DNA from: Pseudomonas lurida
GTDB lineage: Bacteria > Pseudomonadota > Gammaproteobacteria > Pseudomonadales > Pseudomonadaceae
DNA: 64,000 bases
Direction: 5' to 3'
NCBI RefSeq assembly: GCF_002563895.1
Contig: NZ_PDJB01000001.1
Span: 2,835,501 to 2,899,500, forward strand
A program made the translations under genes and the position numbers. Below the pieces are notes generated by a model that did no database searches, was not told where the DNA came from, and was given only the letters and a program-made list of their open reading frames with translations. Below are positions 16,992 to 26,092 of the stretch, piece by piece (positions within the stretch are counted from its first letter, which is position 1; each line of letters begins with the position of its first letter).

Positions 16992-17921
16992 ATGAAACGC
17001 AAAATGCCCGGTCTCAATGCCCTCAAAGCCTTCGAAGTCGCCGGCAGCACCGGCAGCTTCACCCGGGCTGCGGAGCTTCTGAACGTGACCCAGAGTGCGG
17101 TCAGCCGCCAGGTCCGGCAGTTGGAAGAGCAACTGGGCGAGAACTTGCTGGAACGGCGCCACCACCATCTGGAACTGACCAGCGCCGGCCGCGTATTACT
17201 GCGTGCGCTGCACCAATCGTTCGACAAGATCGAGCTGACGGTGCGCAGCATCCAGCAGAAAACCCACTCCAACCGCCTGCACATCAATGCACCGCCGACC
17301 TTTACCAGCCGCTGGTTGATGCCGCGCCTGGGGCGCCTGCGCGAGGCTCATCCCGAACTGGAGCTGAGCATTACCACATGCTTGCAGGACAGCCTGGCGC
17401 AGACCAGTACGCTGGATTGCGCCATTCGGTTTGGCAATGGAGAGTGGGATGGGTTGGACAGTTCGCTGTTGATTCAGGAGCGGCACATTGCGGTATGTGC
17501 ACCGTCGCTGTATGCCCGCGAATGCAGTGATGGCGTGGACCTGAATCGCATGACCTTGCTGCATGTGTTGGCCAGTGAGGATCAGCGTTACCTCACGTGG
17601 AAGCATTGGCTGGATGCGGCGCGGATCCACGGTGTGGATACCCAGGGCGGGTATGAGTTCGACTTGCTGGACCTGGCGATCCGGGCAGCCACCGACGGAC
17701 TGGGGATTACCATTGCCGACTGGCATATGGTAGCCGCGGAGTTGGCCTCCGGGCAGTTGACCCAGGTGCTCAATGTGCACGTGGAGGGGCATCAGTCTTA
17801 TTGGCTGGTGACTCGACCGGAGCAGACGGATATGCCTCAGCTGCAGGTATTTGGGCGCTGGTTGCAGGAGGAGATCTGGTTGGCCCAGCGGCAGTTGGAG
17901 CCCTCGACTGCTGCGGGTTGA
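16992..17921 (+). CDS. LysR-family transcriptional regulator (GcvA type)
   Basis: A 309-residue regulator that starts MKRKMPGLNALKAFEVAG, a common opening of GcvA-like proteins. The helix-turn-helix is FTRAAELLNVTQSAVSRQVRQL, and the effector domain begins near LHINAPPTFTSRWLMPRLG. The ATG at 16992 matches the family start; upstream in-frame sequence back to 16887 does not resemble the family. It is divergent from the YbfB-like MFS gene and precedes the aldehyde dehydrogenase operon by about 200 bases, so either could be its target. Confidence 0.88.
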   Translation: MKRKMPGLNALKAFEVAGSTGSFTRAAELLNVTQSAVSRQVRQLEEQLGENLLERRHHHLELTSAGRVLLRALHQSFDKIELTVRSIQQKTHSNRLHINAPPTFTSRWLMPRLGRLREAHPELELSITTCLQDSLAQTSTLDCAIRFGNGEWDGLDSSLLIQERHIAVCAPSLYARECSDGVDLNRMTLLHVLASEDQRYLTWKHWLDAARIHGVDTQGGYEFDLLDLAIRAATDGLGITIADWHMVAAELASGQLTQVLNVHVEGHQSYWLVTRPEQTDMPQLQVFGRWLQEEIWLAQRQLEPSTAAG

Positions 17922-17944
17922 GTGGGGTTGTGATGGTGTGCATG

Positions 17945-17997
17945 TCCGTTATTTGAGTAATGGCCGCCTGGGGTTCCGCTATCCCCCAAATAACGGA
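17945..17997. repeat. Short inverted repeat, possible remnant of a dispersed element
   Basis: TCCGTTATTTG at 17945-17955 is perfectly repeated in inverse as CAAATAACGGA at 17987-17997. The 31-base spacer holds a TGGGGTTCCGC segment and a C run. The sequence resembles ends of intergenic repeats common in fluorescent pseudomonads, but this is from memory. As RNA it would form a strong hairpin after the LysR gene. Confidence 0.55.
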
Positions 17998-18131
17998 TGT
18001 GTCCCCACCCCCCCTAACACCACTAACCTGCATTTTTCTCACGTTAGCCCACCCAATAAGTCGTTTGCACACCCCCCAAGCAAATACAAAACTGCATGTC
18101 ACTCGCAAAACAACAACGTTGGGCAAACCAC

Positions 18132-19556
18132 ATGCAACTCGAGCGAAATTTCTACAACGGCCAATTCGTCGAACCCGCCAGCGACGCACTGATCGCCGTC
18201 TACAACCCTGCCACCGAAACCCTCGTCGGCCACGTCAGCGCTGCCACGGCCGACGAAGCCATCGCCGCCGTCGACGCTGCTGCCATCGCCCAGAAGACCT
18301 GGGGCAAACTCACCAGTATCGAACGCGCCGAACACCTGCGGGCTTTCGCCGATGCCCTGGACACTCAGGCCGAAGCCATCGGCGCCGCCCTGGCCAGCGA
18401 ATCTGGCAAGAGCCACAGCGACGCGAGCAACGAAGCGCGCTACGCCGCACAAATCACCCGCTACCACGCCGAATGGGCGAGGCGTATCGAAGGCGAAATT
18501 ATTCCCAGCGATACCCCGGACGAAAACCTGTTCCTGCAACGCGAGCCGATCGGTGTCGTGGCCTGCCTGATCCCGTTCAACTACCCGGTCTACACCCTCC
18601 TGCGCAAGATCGCCCCGGCGTTGATTGCCGGTAACACCGTGGTGGTGCGGCCGAGCAACAACACGCCGCTGTCGGCGTTTGAAATCGCCAAGGCCGTGGT
18701 CAAGGCCGGTATTCCGGCCGGTGTGATCAATATCCTCACCATGGACCACGCCACCGCCGCCAGCGTCTGTACCCACAAGGCCGTCGGCCTGATCACCCTC
18801 ACCGGTAGCGTGAACGCCGGGCGCATCGTGCTCGATTACTGCAAGGCCAATATCGCCAAGCCATCCCTGGAACTGGGTGGCAAGACCCCGGCGATCATCG
18901 AGGCCGATGCCGACCTGGAAAAAGCCGCCAGCGCCATTATTGCCTCCAAGACCACCCACTGCGGTCAGCTGTGCACGGCGGTGGAGCGTGTGTATGTGCA
19001 TGAAAGCGTCTACGAACAATTCCTCGCGCTGCTGAAAGCGAAGATCAGCGCGGTGAAATTCGGTGACCGGGCCAAAGACGAAAGCCTGATGGGCCCGCTG
19101 GTCAACGCCAGTTCGCAAAAGAATGTCCACGCCATGGTCGAGCGCGCCGTGGCCGCCGGTGCTGTACTGGAGACAGGCGGTGTGCTGCCCGAAGGCCCGG
19201 GCCATTTCTACCCGCCGACCCTGCTCAGCGGCTGCCGCCAGGACATGGAAATCATCCAGGAAGAAATCTTCGGCCCGGTGCTGCCGGTGCTCAAGTACCG
19301 CGACATCGATGATGCGCTGGCCATGGCCAACGACCACCAGTTCGGCCTGTCGTCGGTGCTCTACACCGAGAATTACCGCACGGCGATGAAGGTGGCGAAT
19401 GCCATCGAGGCCGGCGAGTTGTACGTCAATCGCACTCCGGCGGACCCTTACCAGGGTTTCCACGCGGGCTGGAAGCGCTCGGGGCTGGGCGGCGACGACG
19501 GTAAGCACGGGATGCTTGAGTTCACCCAGACCCGCCTGGTGGTCATGAAGTACTGA
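18132..19556 (+). CDS. Aldehyde dehydrogenase (AldA-like)
   Basis: A 474-residue NAD(P)-dependent aldehyde dehydrogenase. The general base is in LELGGKTPAI and the nucleophilic Cys in THCGQLCTAVERV. FNYPVYTLLRKIAPALIAGN and the ending GMLEFTQTRLVVMKY place it near lactaldehyde/glycolaldehyde dehydrogenase AldA. Neither the ATG at 18132 nor the one at 18096 has a good ribosome site; I chose 18132 because MQLERNFYNGQFV fits the family start. It is the first gene of a run with MFS, enolase-superfamily and GMC genes and may oxidise the aldehyde made by the GMC enzyme. Confidence 0.86.
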   Translation: MQLERNFYNGQFVEPASDALIAVYNPATETLVGHVSAATADEAIAAVDAAAIAQKTWGKLTSIERAEHLRAFADALDTQAEAIGAALASESGKSHSDASNEARYAAQITRYHAEWARRIEGEIIPSDTPDENLFLQREPIGVVACLIPFNYPVYTLLRKIAPALIAGNTVVVRPSNNTPLSAFEIAKAVVKAGIPAGVINILTMDHATAASVCTHKAVGLITLTGSVNAGRIVLDYCKANIAKPSLELGGKTPAIIEADADLEKAASAIIASKTTHCGQLCTAVERVYVHESVYEQFLALLKAKISAVKFGDRAKDESLMGPLVNASSQKNVHAMVERAVAAGAVLETGGVLPEGPGHFYPPTLLSGCRQDMEIIQEEIFGPVLPVLKYRDIDDALAMANDHQFGLSSVLYTENYRTAMKVANAIEAGELYVNRTPADPYQGFHAGWKRSGLGGDDGKHGMLEFTQTRLVVMKY

Positions 19557-19598
19557 TCCACGAATACCCGCAGCACCTTTAATAAAAACAATTATTGG

Positions 19599-19619
19599 GG
19601 CACCCACGCATCGGGTGCC
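19599..19619 (+). terminator. Hairpin between the aldehyde dehydrogenase and MFS genes
   Basis: GGCACCC-ACGCATC-GGGTGCC is a perfect seven-base stem just before the MFS ribosome site. There is no T tract after it, so it is more likely an RNA stability or attenuation element than a strong terminator. Confidence 0.4.
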
Positions 19620-19629
19620 TGAGGTTCGA

Positions 19630-20943
19630 ATGATGTCCAAGCCTGCCCCCGTTGCCCAGGTTTCCGTTGCCGTGCCCGCTGCCAACAGCGACACCGCCAG
19701 TCGCTACTTCCAATTGATGTTGCTGGTGCTCGCAGCAGGGGCGATCTATCCGATCCTCTACCTGCGCCAGGTCTACCAGACCACCATGCTCGAGGTGTTC
19801 CACATCAACCACAGCGAGTTGGGCTACCTGTACTCCATGCTGGGTACGGTCTTCCTGCTCAGTTACCTGCCCAGCGGTTGGCTGGCGGACCGTTTGCCTC
19901 CGCGTTTCCTGATCTTCTTTTCGCTGGTCGCCACCGGAGCGCTGGGCCTGTGGTATTCCACCGTACCGTCGATGACCGGCCTGATGATCATCTTCGGTTG
20001 CTGGGGCCTGACTACCGGCCTGACGTTCTGGGCTTCGGTGCTCAAGCGCGTGAAAATGATCGCTCACCACAGCGAGCAAGGCCGGTTCTTTGGCATCCTC
20101 GATGGCGGCCGCGGACTGGTCGAAGCCTTGCTGGCGACCGTCGCCCTGGGCCTGTTCGCCTATGCCACCGAGACACGCAGCCAATCGGCGGCCGAAGGCT
20201 TCAAGCACGTGGTGTACCTGTATTCTTTCGTGTGTATCGCCATTGGCTGCATCCTGGTGCTACTCAAGGATCCCAAATCCATGGCCGAGACTGCGGCGGT
20301 GGAGAAGGGCAAGTTCAACCTGATTGCCGACCTGACCACTCTGGTGAAAATCCCCGAGCTGTGGCTGGTGACCGCTATCGTGTTCTGCGGTTATCACATG
20401 TTCTGGGCCACCTACAGTTTCTCCGACTACTTGCAAGGCAGCGGCATGACCGCCGTGATGGCCGGCACCATCACCACCATCAAGCTGTGGATGCGCCCCA
20501 TCGGCGGCATCGGTGGCGGCTGGCTGGGGGACAAGTTCTCGAACATCTCGGTACTGATCGTTGCCCTGGCCCTGGTGACCCTGGCCATGGCCGGGCTGAT
20601 CGTGTTCCCGGCACTCAACAGCCTGGGCCTGCTGATCGGCACCGTGATCTTCATCGGCCTGATGACCTACGCGATCCGTGGCCTGTACTGGGCGATCCTC
20701 GACAGCTGTGACATTCCGCTGCGTATCACCGGCCTGGCCATCGGCATTGTCTCGGTGGTGGGGTACCTGCCCGACACCTTTATCCCGCTGATCAATGGCT
20801 ATCTGACCGAGACCTACCCAGGCAAGGCCGGCTACAACCTGTATTTCGGCTACATCGCCTTCATCGGCGTGCTCGGCACCCTTGCGGCCTTGACCCTGCG
20901 CGCCCGAATCAATCGTAAAAAATTCAACCAGACAGGTGCCTGA
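19630..20943 (+). CDS. MFS transporter
   Basis: A 437-residue inner-membrane carrier. Helix 1 includes FQLMLLVLAAGAIYPILYL, the loop 2-3 motif is PSGWLADRLPPR, and twelve helices are predictable. TGAGG at 19619-19623 supports the ATG at 19630; the ATG at 19633 is also possible. The style resembles sugar-acid or glycerol-phosphate-type carriers of the YihN group. The stop lies one base before the enolase-superfamily start, so the two are translationally coupled. It likely brings in the substrate of the linked enzymes. Confidence 0.85.
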   Translation: MMSKPAPVAQVSVAVPAANSDTASRYFQLMLLVLAAGAIYPILYLRQVYQTTMLEVFHINHSELGYLYSMLGTVFLLSYLPSGWLADRLPPRFLIFFSLVATGALGLWYSTVPSMTGLMIIFGCWGLTTGLTFWASVLKRVKMIAHHSEQGRFFGILDGGRGLVEALLATVALGLFAYATETRSQSAAEGFKHVVYLYSFVCIAIGCILVLLKDPKSMAETAAVEKGKFNLIADLTTLVKIPELWLVTAIVFCGYHMFWATYSFSDYLQGSGMTAVMAGTITTIKLWMRPIGGIGGGWLGDKFSNISVLIVALALVTLAMAGLIVFPALNSLGLLIGTVIFIGLMTYAIRGLYWAILDSCDIPLRITGLAIGIVSVVGYLPDTFIPLINGYLTETYPGKAGYNLYFGYIAFIGVLGTLAALTLRARINRKKFNQTGA

Positions 20944-20944
20944 G

Positions 20945-22162
20945 ATGAAAATCGTCGCCCTTGAAACCCATATCGTTGCCGTCCCGCCGCCGCACATCGG
21001 TGGCATGTACTGGCTGTTCGTCAAACTCAAGACCGACTGCGGCATCGAAGGCGTCGGCGAGATCTACGCGGCCACCTTTGGTCCCAAGGCCATGCTGCCG
21101 ATCATCGAGGACGTGTTCGAGCGCTACCTGCTCAACCATGACCCGCACCATATCGAGCGTTTCTTCCGCCAGGCGTATTCGAGCGGTTTCACCCAGCGCC
21201 CGGACCTGACCATGATGGGCGTGGTCAGTGGCCTGGAAATGGCCTGCTGGGACATCATTGGCAAGGCCGCCAACAAGCCGGTCTACGAGTTGCTGGGCGG
21301 CAAGGTCAACGAGCGCCTGCGCTCCTACACCTACCTGTACCCGGTCAATAGCAAAGGCGAGTACGACTACGACGACCCGGACCTGGCCGCCGAATGCGCC
21401 ATCGAGAACATGAACAAAGGCTTCACCGCCTTGAAGTTCGACCCGGCAGGCCCTTACACCGCGTACTCCGGCCACCAGATTTCGCTGGAAGTGTTGGAAC
21501 GCTGCGAGACGTTCTGCCGCAAGATCCGCGAAGCGGTGGGCGACAAGTGCGACCTGCTGTTCGGCACCCATGGGCAGATGGTGCCGTCATCGGCGATCCG
21601 CCTGGCCAAGCGCCTGGAGAAATACGATCCGCTGTGGTTCGAAGAGCCGGTGCCGCCCGGGCAGGAAGACGCCATGGCCCAGGTCGCAGCCAAGACCAGT
21701 ATTCCGATTGCCACCGGCGAGCGCCTGACCACCAAGTACGAATTCTTCAAACTGCTGCAGGCGGGTGCAGCGTCGATCCTGCAGATGAACGTGGCGCGCT
21801 GCGGCGGGCTGCTGGAGGCGAAGAAAATCGCGAGCATGGCCGAGGCCTACTACGCGCAAATTGCACCGCACCTCTACAACGGGCCGATTGGCGCAGCGGC
21901 CAGTTTCCAGTTGGCCACTTGCACACCGAACTTCCTGATCCAGGAAAGCATCATGACCTGGGGCGGTTTCCATGCCGAAGTGCTGACCAAGCCGCTGCAA
22001 TGGGAGGACGGCTACATCATCCCGTCCACCGAGCCGGGCCTGGGCGTGGAGCTGAACATGGACGTGGTGCGCAAGCACACGCCATACACCGGTGAGCGCC
22101 TGCACCTGCAGATGGCGCCGACCCCGGCCGACGTGAAAGACACTTCGCCCGCCAAGGGCTAA
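20945..22162 (+). CDS. Mandelate racemase/muconate lactonizing-like enzyme (enolase superfamily)
   Basis: A 405-residue enzyme with the N-terminal capping domain (residues 1-130) and the barrel. Expected functions are dehydration, racemisation or cycloisomerisation of an acid sugar or related acid. Readable barrel motifs are ALKFDPAGPY, LLFGTHGQM, WFEEPVPPG, IATGERL and IAPHLYNGP. Where most members have the first metal-binding Asp, this protein has Gly-Thr-His in LFGTHGQ, so it belongs to a variant subgroup. The ATG at 20945 follows the MFS stop by one base. GMC oxidoreductase follows 27 bases after the stop. The exact substrate is unknown; it is not RhmD, which is encoded elsewhere in the window. 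Confidence 0.85.
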   Translation: MKIVALETHIVAVPPPHIGGMYWLFVKLKTDCGIEGVGEIYAATFGPKAMLPIIEDVFERYLLNHDPHHIERFFRQAYSSGFTQRPDLTMMGVVSGLEMACWDIIGKAANKPVYELLGGKVNERLRSYTYLYPVNSKGEYDYDDPDLAAECAIENMNKGFTALKFDPAGPYTAYSGHQISLEVLERCETFCRKIREAVGDKCDLLFGTHGQMVPSSAIRLAKRLEKYDPLWFEEPVPPGQEDAMAQVAAKTSIPIATGERLTTKYEFFKLLQAGAASILQMNVARCGGLLEAKKIASMAEAYYAQIAPHLYNGPIGAAASFQLATCTPNFLIQESIMTWGGFHAEVLTKPLQWEDGYIIPSTEPGLGVELNMDVVRKHTPYTGERLHLQMAPTPADVKDTSPAKG

Positions 22163-22189
22163 AAAAAACGACTGATGCGGTAACCGTGA

Positions 22190-23803
22190 ATGACATATGA
22201 CTACATCATCGCCGGCGCTGGCGCCGCAGGTTGCATCCTCGCCAACCGGTTGTCCGCCTCGGGCGAACACTCCGTGTTGCTGTTGGAAGCCGGTGGCAAG
22301 GACAGTTCCTGGTGGTTCAAGATCCCGGTCGGTTTCGCCAAGATGTATTACAACCCGACCTTCAACTGGATGTACTACAGCCAGCCGCAAAAGCAACTGG
22401 CTGGCCGTGAAATCTACGCGCCACGCGGCAAAGTGCAGGGCGGCTCGGGCTCGATCAACGCGATGATCTACGTGCGTGGCCAGGCCCATGACTTCAATGA
22501 CTGGGCCGCCAACGGCAACGACGGCTGGGGATTCAAGGACGTGCTGCCGTACTTCCGCAAGCTGGAAAACCACCCGCTGGGCGACACCGAGTACCACGGC
22601 GGCAGCGGCCCCATCAGCATCACGCCGATGAAGGGCCAGACCCACCCGATCTGCGACGTGTTCCTCAAGGGCTGCGAACAGTTGGGCTATGCCCACAGCG
22701 ACGACTTCAACGGACCGAACTTCGAGGGAGCGGGGCTGTATGACGTCAACACTCGCAATGGCGAACGCTGTTCCAGCAGCTTTGCGCACCTGCACCCGGC
22801 ACTGGGGCGCCCGAACCTGACCGTGGAGCTGCATGCCCTGGTGGACCGCGTGCTGTTTGACGACCAGCAGCGCGCTACCGGTATCGCCGTTACCCAGCAC
22901 GGCGTGGCGCGCACCTTCAGCGCGCGCAAGGAAGTGATCCTGTGCGCCGGCGCGGTGGACACGCCGAAGATCCTGCAACTGTCCGGGGTGGCCGACCAGG
23001 GACTCTTGGCAGAGCACAATATCCCGCTGGTCAAGCACCTGCCGGCCGTGGGTGAAAACCTCCAGGACCACCTGTGCGCCAGTTACTACTACAAGGCCAA
23101 TATCCCGACGCTGAACGATGAGCTCAGTTCGCTGTTCGGCCAATTGAAACTCGGCCTCAAGTACCTGTTGACCCGCAAGGGCGCACTGGCGATGAGCGTC
23201 AACCAGGCCGGTGGTTTCTTTCGCGGCAGCGATGAACAGAAGGACCCGAACCTGCAGTTGTACTTCAACCCGCTGTCGTACCAGATCCCGAAAAACAACA
23301 AGGCCAGCCTAAAGCCCGAGCCGTATTCCGGTTTCTTGCTGTGCTTCAACCCGTGCCGGCCGACCAGCCGCGGCACCATCCGTATCGCCTCGAAAAACCC
23401 ACGGGACGCGGCCTTAATCGACCCCAACTACTTGAGCACCCAGAAGGACATCGACGAGGTGATCCAGGGCAGCCGGTTGATGCGCAAGATCATGCAGGCA
23501 CCGGCGCTCAAGAGCATCACGGTCGATGAGGTGTTGCCCGGCAAGGCGGTGCAAACCGATGAGCAGATGCTGCAATATTTCCGCGAAAACAGCGGCTCGA
23601 TCTACCACCTGTGCGGCTCCTGCGCTATGGGCTCGGACCCGCAGGTCTCGGTGGTGGATAAGCGCCTGAAGGTGCATGGGCTGGAGGGGTTGCGCATCGT
23701 CGATGCGTCGATCTTCCCGAACGTGACCTCCGGCAATACCCACGCGGCGGTGTTGATGGTGGCGGAGAAGGGCGCCGACTTGATCCTCGAAGACGCCTGC
23801 TGA
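22190..23803 (+). CDS. GMC-family FAD oxidoreductase (choline dehydrogenase-like)
   Basis: A 537-residue flavoprotein that oxidises an alcohol to an aldehyde or ketone. The N-terminal FAD-binding motif is IIAGAGAAGCILANRL, and the GMC signature region is PRGKVQGGSGSINAMIY. The C-terminal catalytic segment is IYHLCGSCAMG, with a second His/Asn region NVTSGNTHAAV. It ends the four-gene run that starts with aldehyde dehydrogenase, a pairing that suggests two-step oxidation of an alcohol. No signal peptide is seen, so it acts in the cytoplasm or at the inner face of the membrane. Substrate not known. Confidence 0.88.
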   Translation: MTYDYIIAGAGAAGCILANRLSASGEHSVLLLEAGGKDSSWWFKIPVGFAKMYYNPTFNWMYYSQPQKQLAGREIYAPRGKVQGGSGSINAMIYVRGQAHDFNDWAANGNDGWGFKDVLPYFRKLENHPLGDTEYHGGSGPISITPMKGQTHPICDVFLKGCEQLGYAHSDDFNGPNFEGAGLYDVNTRNGERCSSSFAHLHPALGRPNLTVELHALVDRVLFDDQQRATGIAVTQHGVARTFSARKEVILCAGAVDTPKILQLSGVADQGLLAEHNIPLVKHLPAVGENLQDHLCASYYYKANIPTLNDELSSLFGQLKLGLKYLLTRKGALAMSVNQAGGFFRGSDEQKDPNLQLYFNPLSYQIPKNNKASLKPEPYSGFLLCFNPCRPTSRGTIRIASKNPRDAALIDPNYLSTQKDIDEVIQGSRLMRKIMQAPALKSITVDEVLPGKAVQTDEQMLQYFRENSGSIYHLCGSCAMGSDPQVSVVDKRLKVHGLEGLRIVDASIFPNVTSGNTHAAVLMVAEKGADLILEDAC

Positions 23804-23807
23804 ACCT

Positions 23808-23921
23808 GTAGGTGCGCGGCTGGCCGGCGAAAAACTCAAGGCCGCCGCGTTTGTCCTCGTTTGTCCTGGTTCCCGCGTCATTGTTGGCGACCATCGCCGG
23901 CAAGCCGGGGTCCTACCGGTG
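23808..23921. repeat. REP-type repeat region at convergent gene ends
   Basis: CTGTAGGTGCGCGGCTGGCCGG near 23807 and CATCGCCGGCAAGCCGGGGTC near 23891 form an inverted pair between the convergent GMC and D-serine-dehydratase-like genes. It may serve both as a transcription end. Confidence 0.55.
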
Positions 23922-23923
23922 CG

Positions 23924-25027
23924 TTACCAGCCGCGCAGGCGCCCCCATACCTGTAGCTCGCCATTCTCCAGTACAGCGTTATAACTGCCGAATTGGGTTC
24001 CGGTGGCGCAGGCGTGGTTCGGCAGGATGCGCAGCCGAGTACCCAAGGGGAATTGCGCGACCACATCCACATCCACGCCCTGGACGTGCACCACGCCATG
24101 CTCCTGATTAGCGGCGCTCAACAGCAACCCGTCGATCGGCGTACCGCGCTCATCACAGACCTGGCCGTAGCCAAAGTCCTTTTTCTGCGATTGCGTGCCG
24201 CGATCCCGGCTCATGGCCATCCAGCCGGCATCCGTGATGATCCAGCCTTTTTCCGCCTGATGGCCGATCACCGTGGTCAGTACGCTCAAGGCCAGTTCAT
24301 CGGTGCGGCATACGCCGATGTTGTGCATCACCAGGTCGAAGAACGCGTAGACCCCGGCGCGCAGTTCGGTCACACCCTCCAGGTTGACGGCCGAGAGTGC
24401 GGTCGGGGTAGACCCGACGCTGACCTGGGCACAGGGCAGGCCGGCGGCACGAATCCGCGCGGCCGCCTCGACGCAACGGGCGCGTTCCTGTTCGGCGATG
24501 GCTTGCAGGGCTTCAGGCGTATCCAGGCCGTAGCTTTCACCCGCGTGGGTTAGCACGCCGGTGAGGGTGTCGCCGAGCAGTCGGGCGATGTCCAGCAGCA
24601 AAGGGTCGTGCGGCTTGACCCCTGAGCGGTGGCCGTCGCAATCGATCTCGATCATCACTGCAAAGGTTTCGTCGTGCTGGTGGCCAAAATCGATAATCGC
24701 CTGGGCACCGGCCAAGCTGTCGGTGATCAACGTCAAGCCGCAGCCCCGGCGACGCAGCGTCAGGGCCTGGGGCAGTTTGTGCGGGGCCATGGCCACCGCG
24801 TAGAGGATGTCGTGGATGCCCAGTGCGAAAAAATACTCGGCCTCTTTCAACGTCGACACCGTGATGCCGCTGGCGCCCGCTGCGATTTGTGCGGCCACCA
24901 CTTCGGCGCACTTGTGGGTTTTGACATGGGGGCGCAACTGCACGCCCAGGGCGTTGGCGCGTTGCTGCATGCGCTGGATATTGCGCTGCATTTTCACGCT
25001 GTCGATCAAGGCGGCAGGGGTCTCCAT
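23924..25027 (-). CDS. D-serine dehydratase-like (DSD1/alanine racemase-fold) PLP enzyme
   Basis: A 367-residue fold-type III PLP enzyme. The PLP lysine is Lys36 in RPHVKTHK. The metal pair near the C-terminus is His338 and Cys340 (LPNHACAT), as in D-serine dehydratase and D-threo-3-hydroxyaspartate dehydratase; D-threonine aldolases have Asp at the second place. Expected reaction: zinc-assisted loss of water and ammonia from a D-beta-hydroxy amino acid. GGAG before the ATG at 25027 (METPAALID) fixes the start. It is divergent, by 58 bases, from a YheO/DauR-type regulator that probably controls it. Confidence 0.85.
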   Translation of the reverse strand: METPAALIDSVKMQRNIQRMQQRANALGVQLRPHVKTHKCAEVVAAQIAAGASGITVSTLKEAEYFFALGIHDILYAVAMAPHKLPQALTLRRRGCGLTLITDSLAGAQAIIDFGHQHDETFAVMIEIDCDGHRSGVKPHDPLLLDIARLLGDTLTGVLTHAGESYGLDTPEALQAIAEQERARCVEAAARIRAAGLPCAQVSVGSTPTALSAVNLEGVTELRAGVYAFFDLVMHNIGVCRTDELALSVLTTVIGHQAEKGWIITDAGWMAMSRDRGTQSQKKDFGYGQVCDERGTPIDGLLLSAANQEHGVVHVQGVDVDVVAQFPLGTRLRILPNHACATGTQFGSYNAVLENGELQVWGRLRGW

Positions 25028-25085
25028 GGTGCGGGCTCCACAATGAGGGGCAGGGTGTAAATTGACGCCCTGTCCAGGACTGGAT

Positions 25086-25724
25086 ATGTTGTCTTGCATG
25101 AAAAACATCTCTCCCAATGACACTCACCTGATCAGCCAGCTCGAACAGATCGCCGAAGGCTTGAGCAAGACCTTCAGCCCGTTCTGCGAAGTGGTGCTGC
25201 ACGACTTGCGCGACCCGCAGCACTCGATCCTGGCGATCCATAACAACCTGTCCGGACGCGCGCCGGGCGACCCGACCACCGAGCTGGGCCTTGCGCGCAT
25301 TGCCGACCCCGAGTACCCGCAAGTCATCGCCAATTACCAGAACCAGTTCAGCGACGGCCGCCAGGTCAAGAGTACGTCGATCGGCATCAAGGGCGCCGGC
25401 GGCGAGTACGTTGCGGCGTTGTGCATGAATGTCGATCTCTCGTTGTTCCGTGGCTTGCAGGGCATGCTCGAGCAATTCGGCTCGGTCAGTGGCGACAAGC
25501 TCATCGAGTCCCTGGACCCGTCGGGCGCCGACGTCATCCGCGCGCGTATCGACCAGTTCGCTGCACGCCTGGCGACGACCCCGCGCGCACTGAAAGCCGC
25601 GGACCGGCGTGTGCTCATGCAGGAGTTGAAAGACTCCGGCTGCCTGGATATTCGCCGGGCCATGGAAACCGTGGCCTCGCACCTGGGTGTCTCGCGCGCG
25701 GCGGTCTACACCTACGCCAAGTAA
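25086..25724 (+). CDS. YheO/DauR-type PAS and helix-turn-helix regulator
   Basis: A 212-residue cytoplasmic regulator. The N-terminal YheO-like PAS domain spans about residues 10-120 (SPFCEVVLHDLRDPQHSI, IKGAGGEYVAALCMNVD). The C-terminal helix-turn-helix is RRAMETVASHLGVSRAAVYTY. DauR of this family represses D-arginine use. The ATG at 25086 has AGGA upstream; the one at 25098 is an alternative. It is divergent from the D-serine-dehydratase-like gene, which suggests D-amino-acid sensing. The last 13 bases overlap the end of the opposite-strand ridA-like gene. Confidence 0.86.
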   Translation: MLSCMKNISPNDTHLISQLEQIAEGLSKTFSPFCEVVLHDLRDPQHSILAIHNNLSGRAPGDPTTELGLARIADPEYPQVIANYQNQFSDGRQVKSTSIGIKGAGGEYVAALCMNVDLSLFRGLQGMLEQFGSVSGDKLIESLDPSGADVIRARIDQFAARLATTPRALKAADRRVLMQELKDSGCLDIRRAMETVASHLGVSRAAVYTYAK

Positions 25725-26092
25725 CGCGCTATCGCTTCAATCTCGACGAGATAGCCGTGATGCAATTCGGGCACCGGCACCACTGCGCGGGCGGGGCGGT
25801 GCTCACCCAGTGCGGCGGCATAGACCCTGTCGAATGCGGGCCAGTGCTCAACGCCGGCCACATACACGGTGACCTTCACCAGATCCGCCGGCGTTCCACC
25901 GGCGGCGTTCAGGATTTCCAATAGATTGTTCAAGGCGATCCGAGCCTGCTCGGCAAATGTCGCCGACAGGTTATGCCGACCCTCCGGGCTGACCGGCAAT
26001 TGCCCGGAGATATACAGCGTGTCGCCGTGGGCGATAGCCTGGGCGTAATGCCCGGCAGGCGGGGAAGCCGTGGAAGTGTGGATGCTGTTCAT
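25712..26092 (-). CDS. RidA family (YjgF/YER057c/UK114) deaminase
   Basis: A 126-residue protein, the full family size, probably a trimer. Arg102 in PARAVVPVPEL matches the key Arg of E. coli RidA, followed by the acidic VEIEAIA end. RidA proteins hydrolyse the enamine/imine intermediates released by PLP dehydratases. The start overlaps the stop of the upstream PLP dehydratase by four bases, so the two are translationally coupled. This supports a helper role for that dehydratase and perhaps for the D-serine-type enzyme nearby. Confidence 0.9.
   Translation of the reverse strand: MNSIHTSTASPPAGHYAQAIAHGDTLYISGQLPVSPEGRHNLSATFAEQARIALNNLLEILNAAGGTPADLVKVTVYVAGVEHWPAFDRVYAAALGEHRPARAVVPVPELHHGYLVEIEAIARYLA

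Noticed and set aside
18096..18131. The earlier ATG for the aldehyde dehydrogenase at 18096
   Set aside because: Not excluded, but the added 12 residues do not resemble the family start and no ribosome site supports it.
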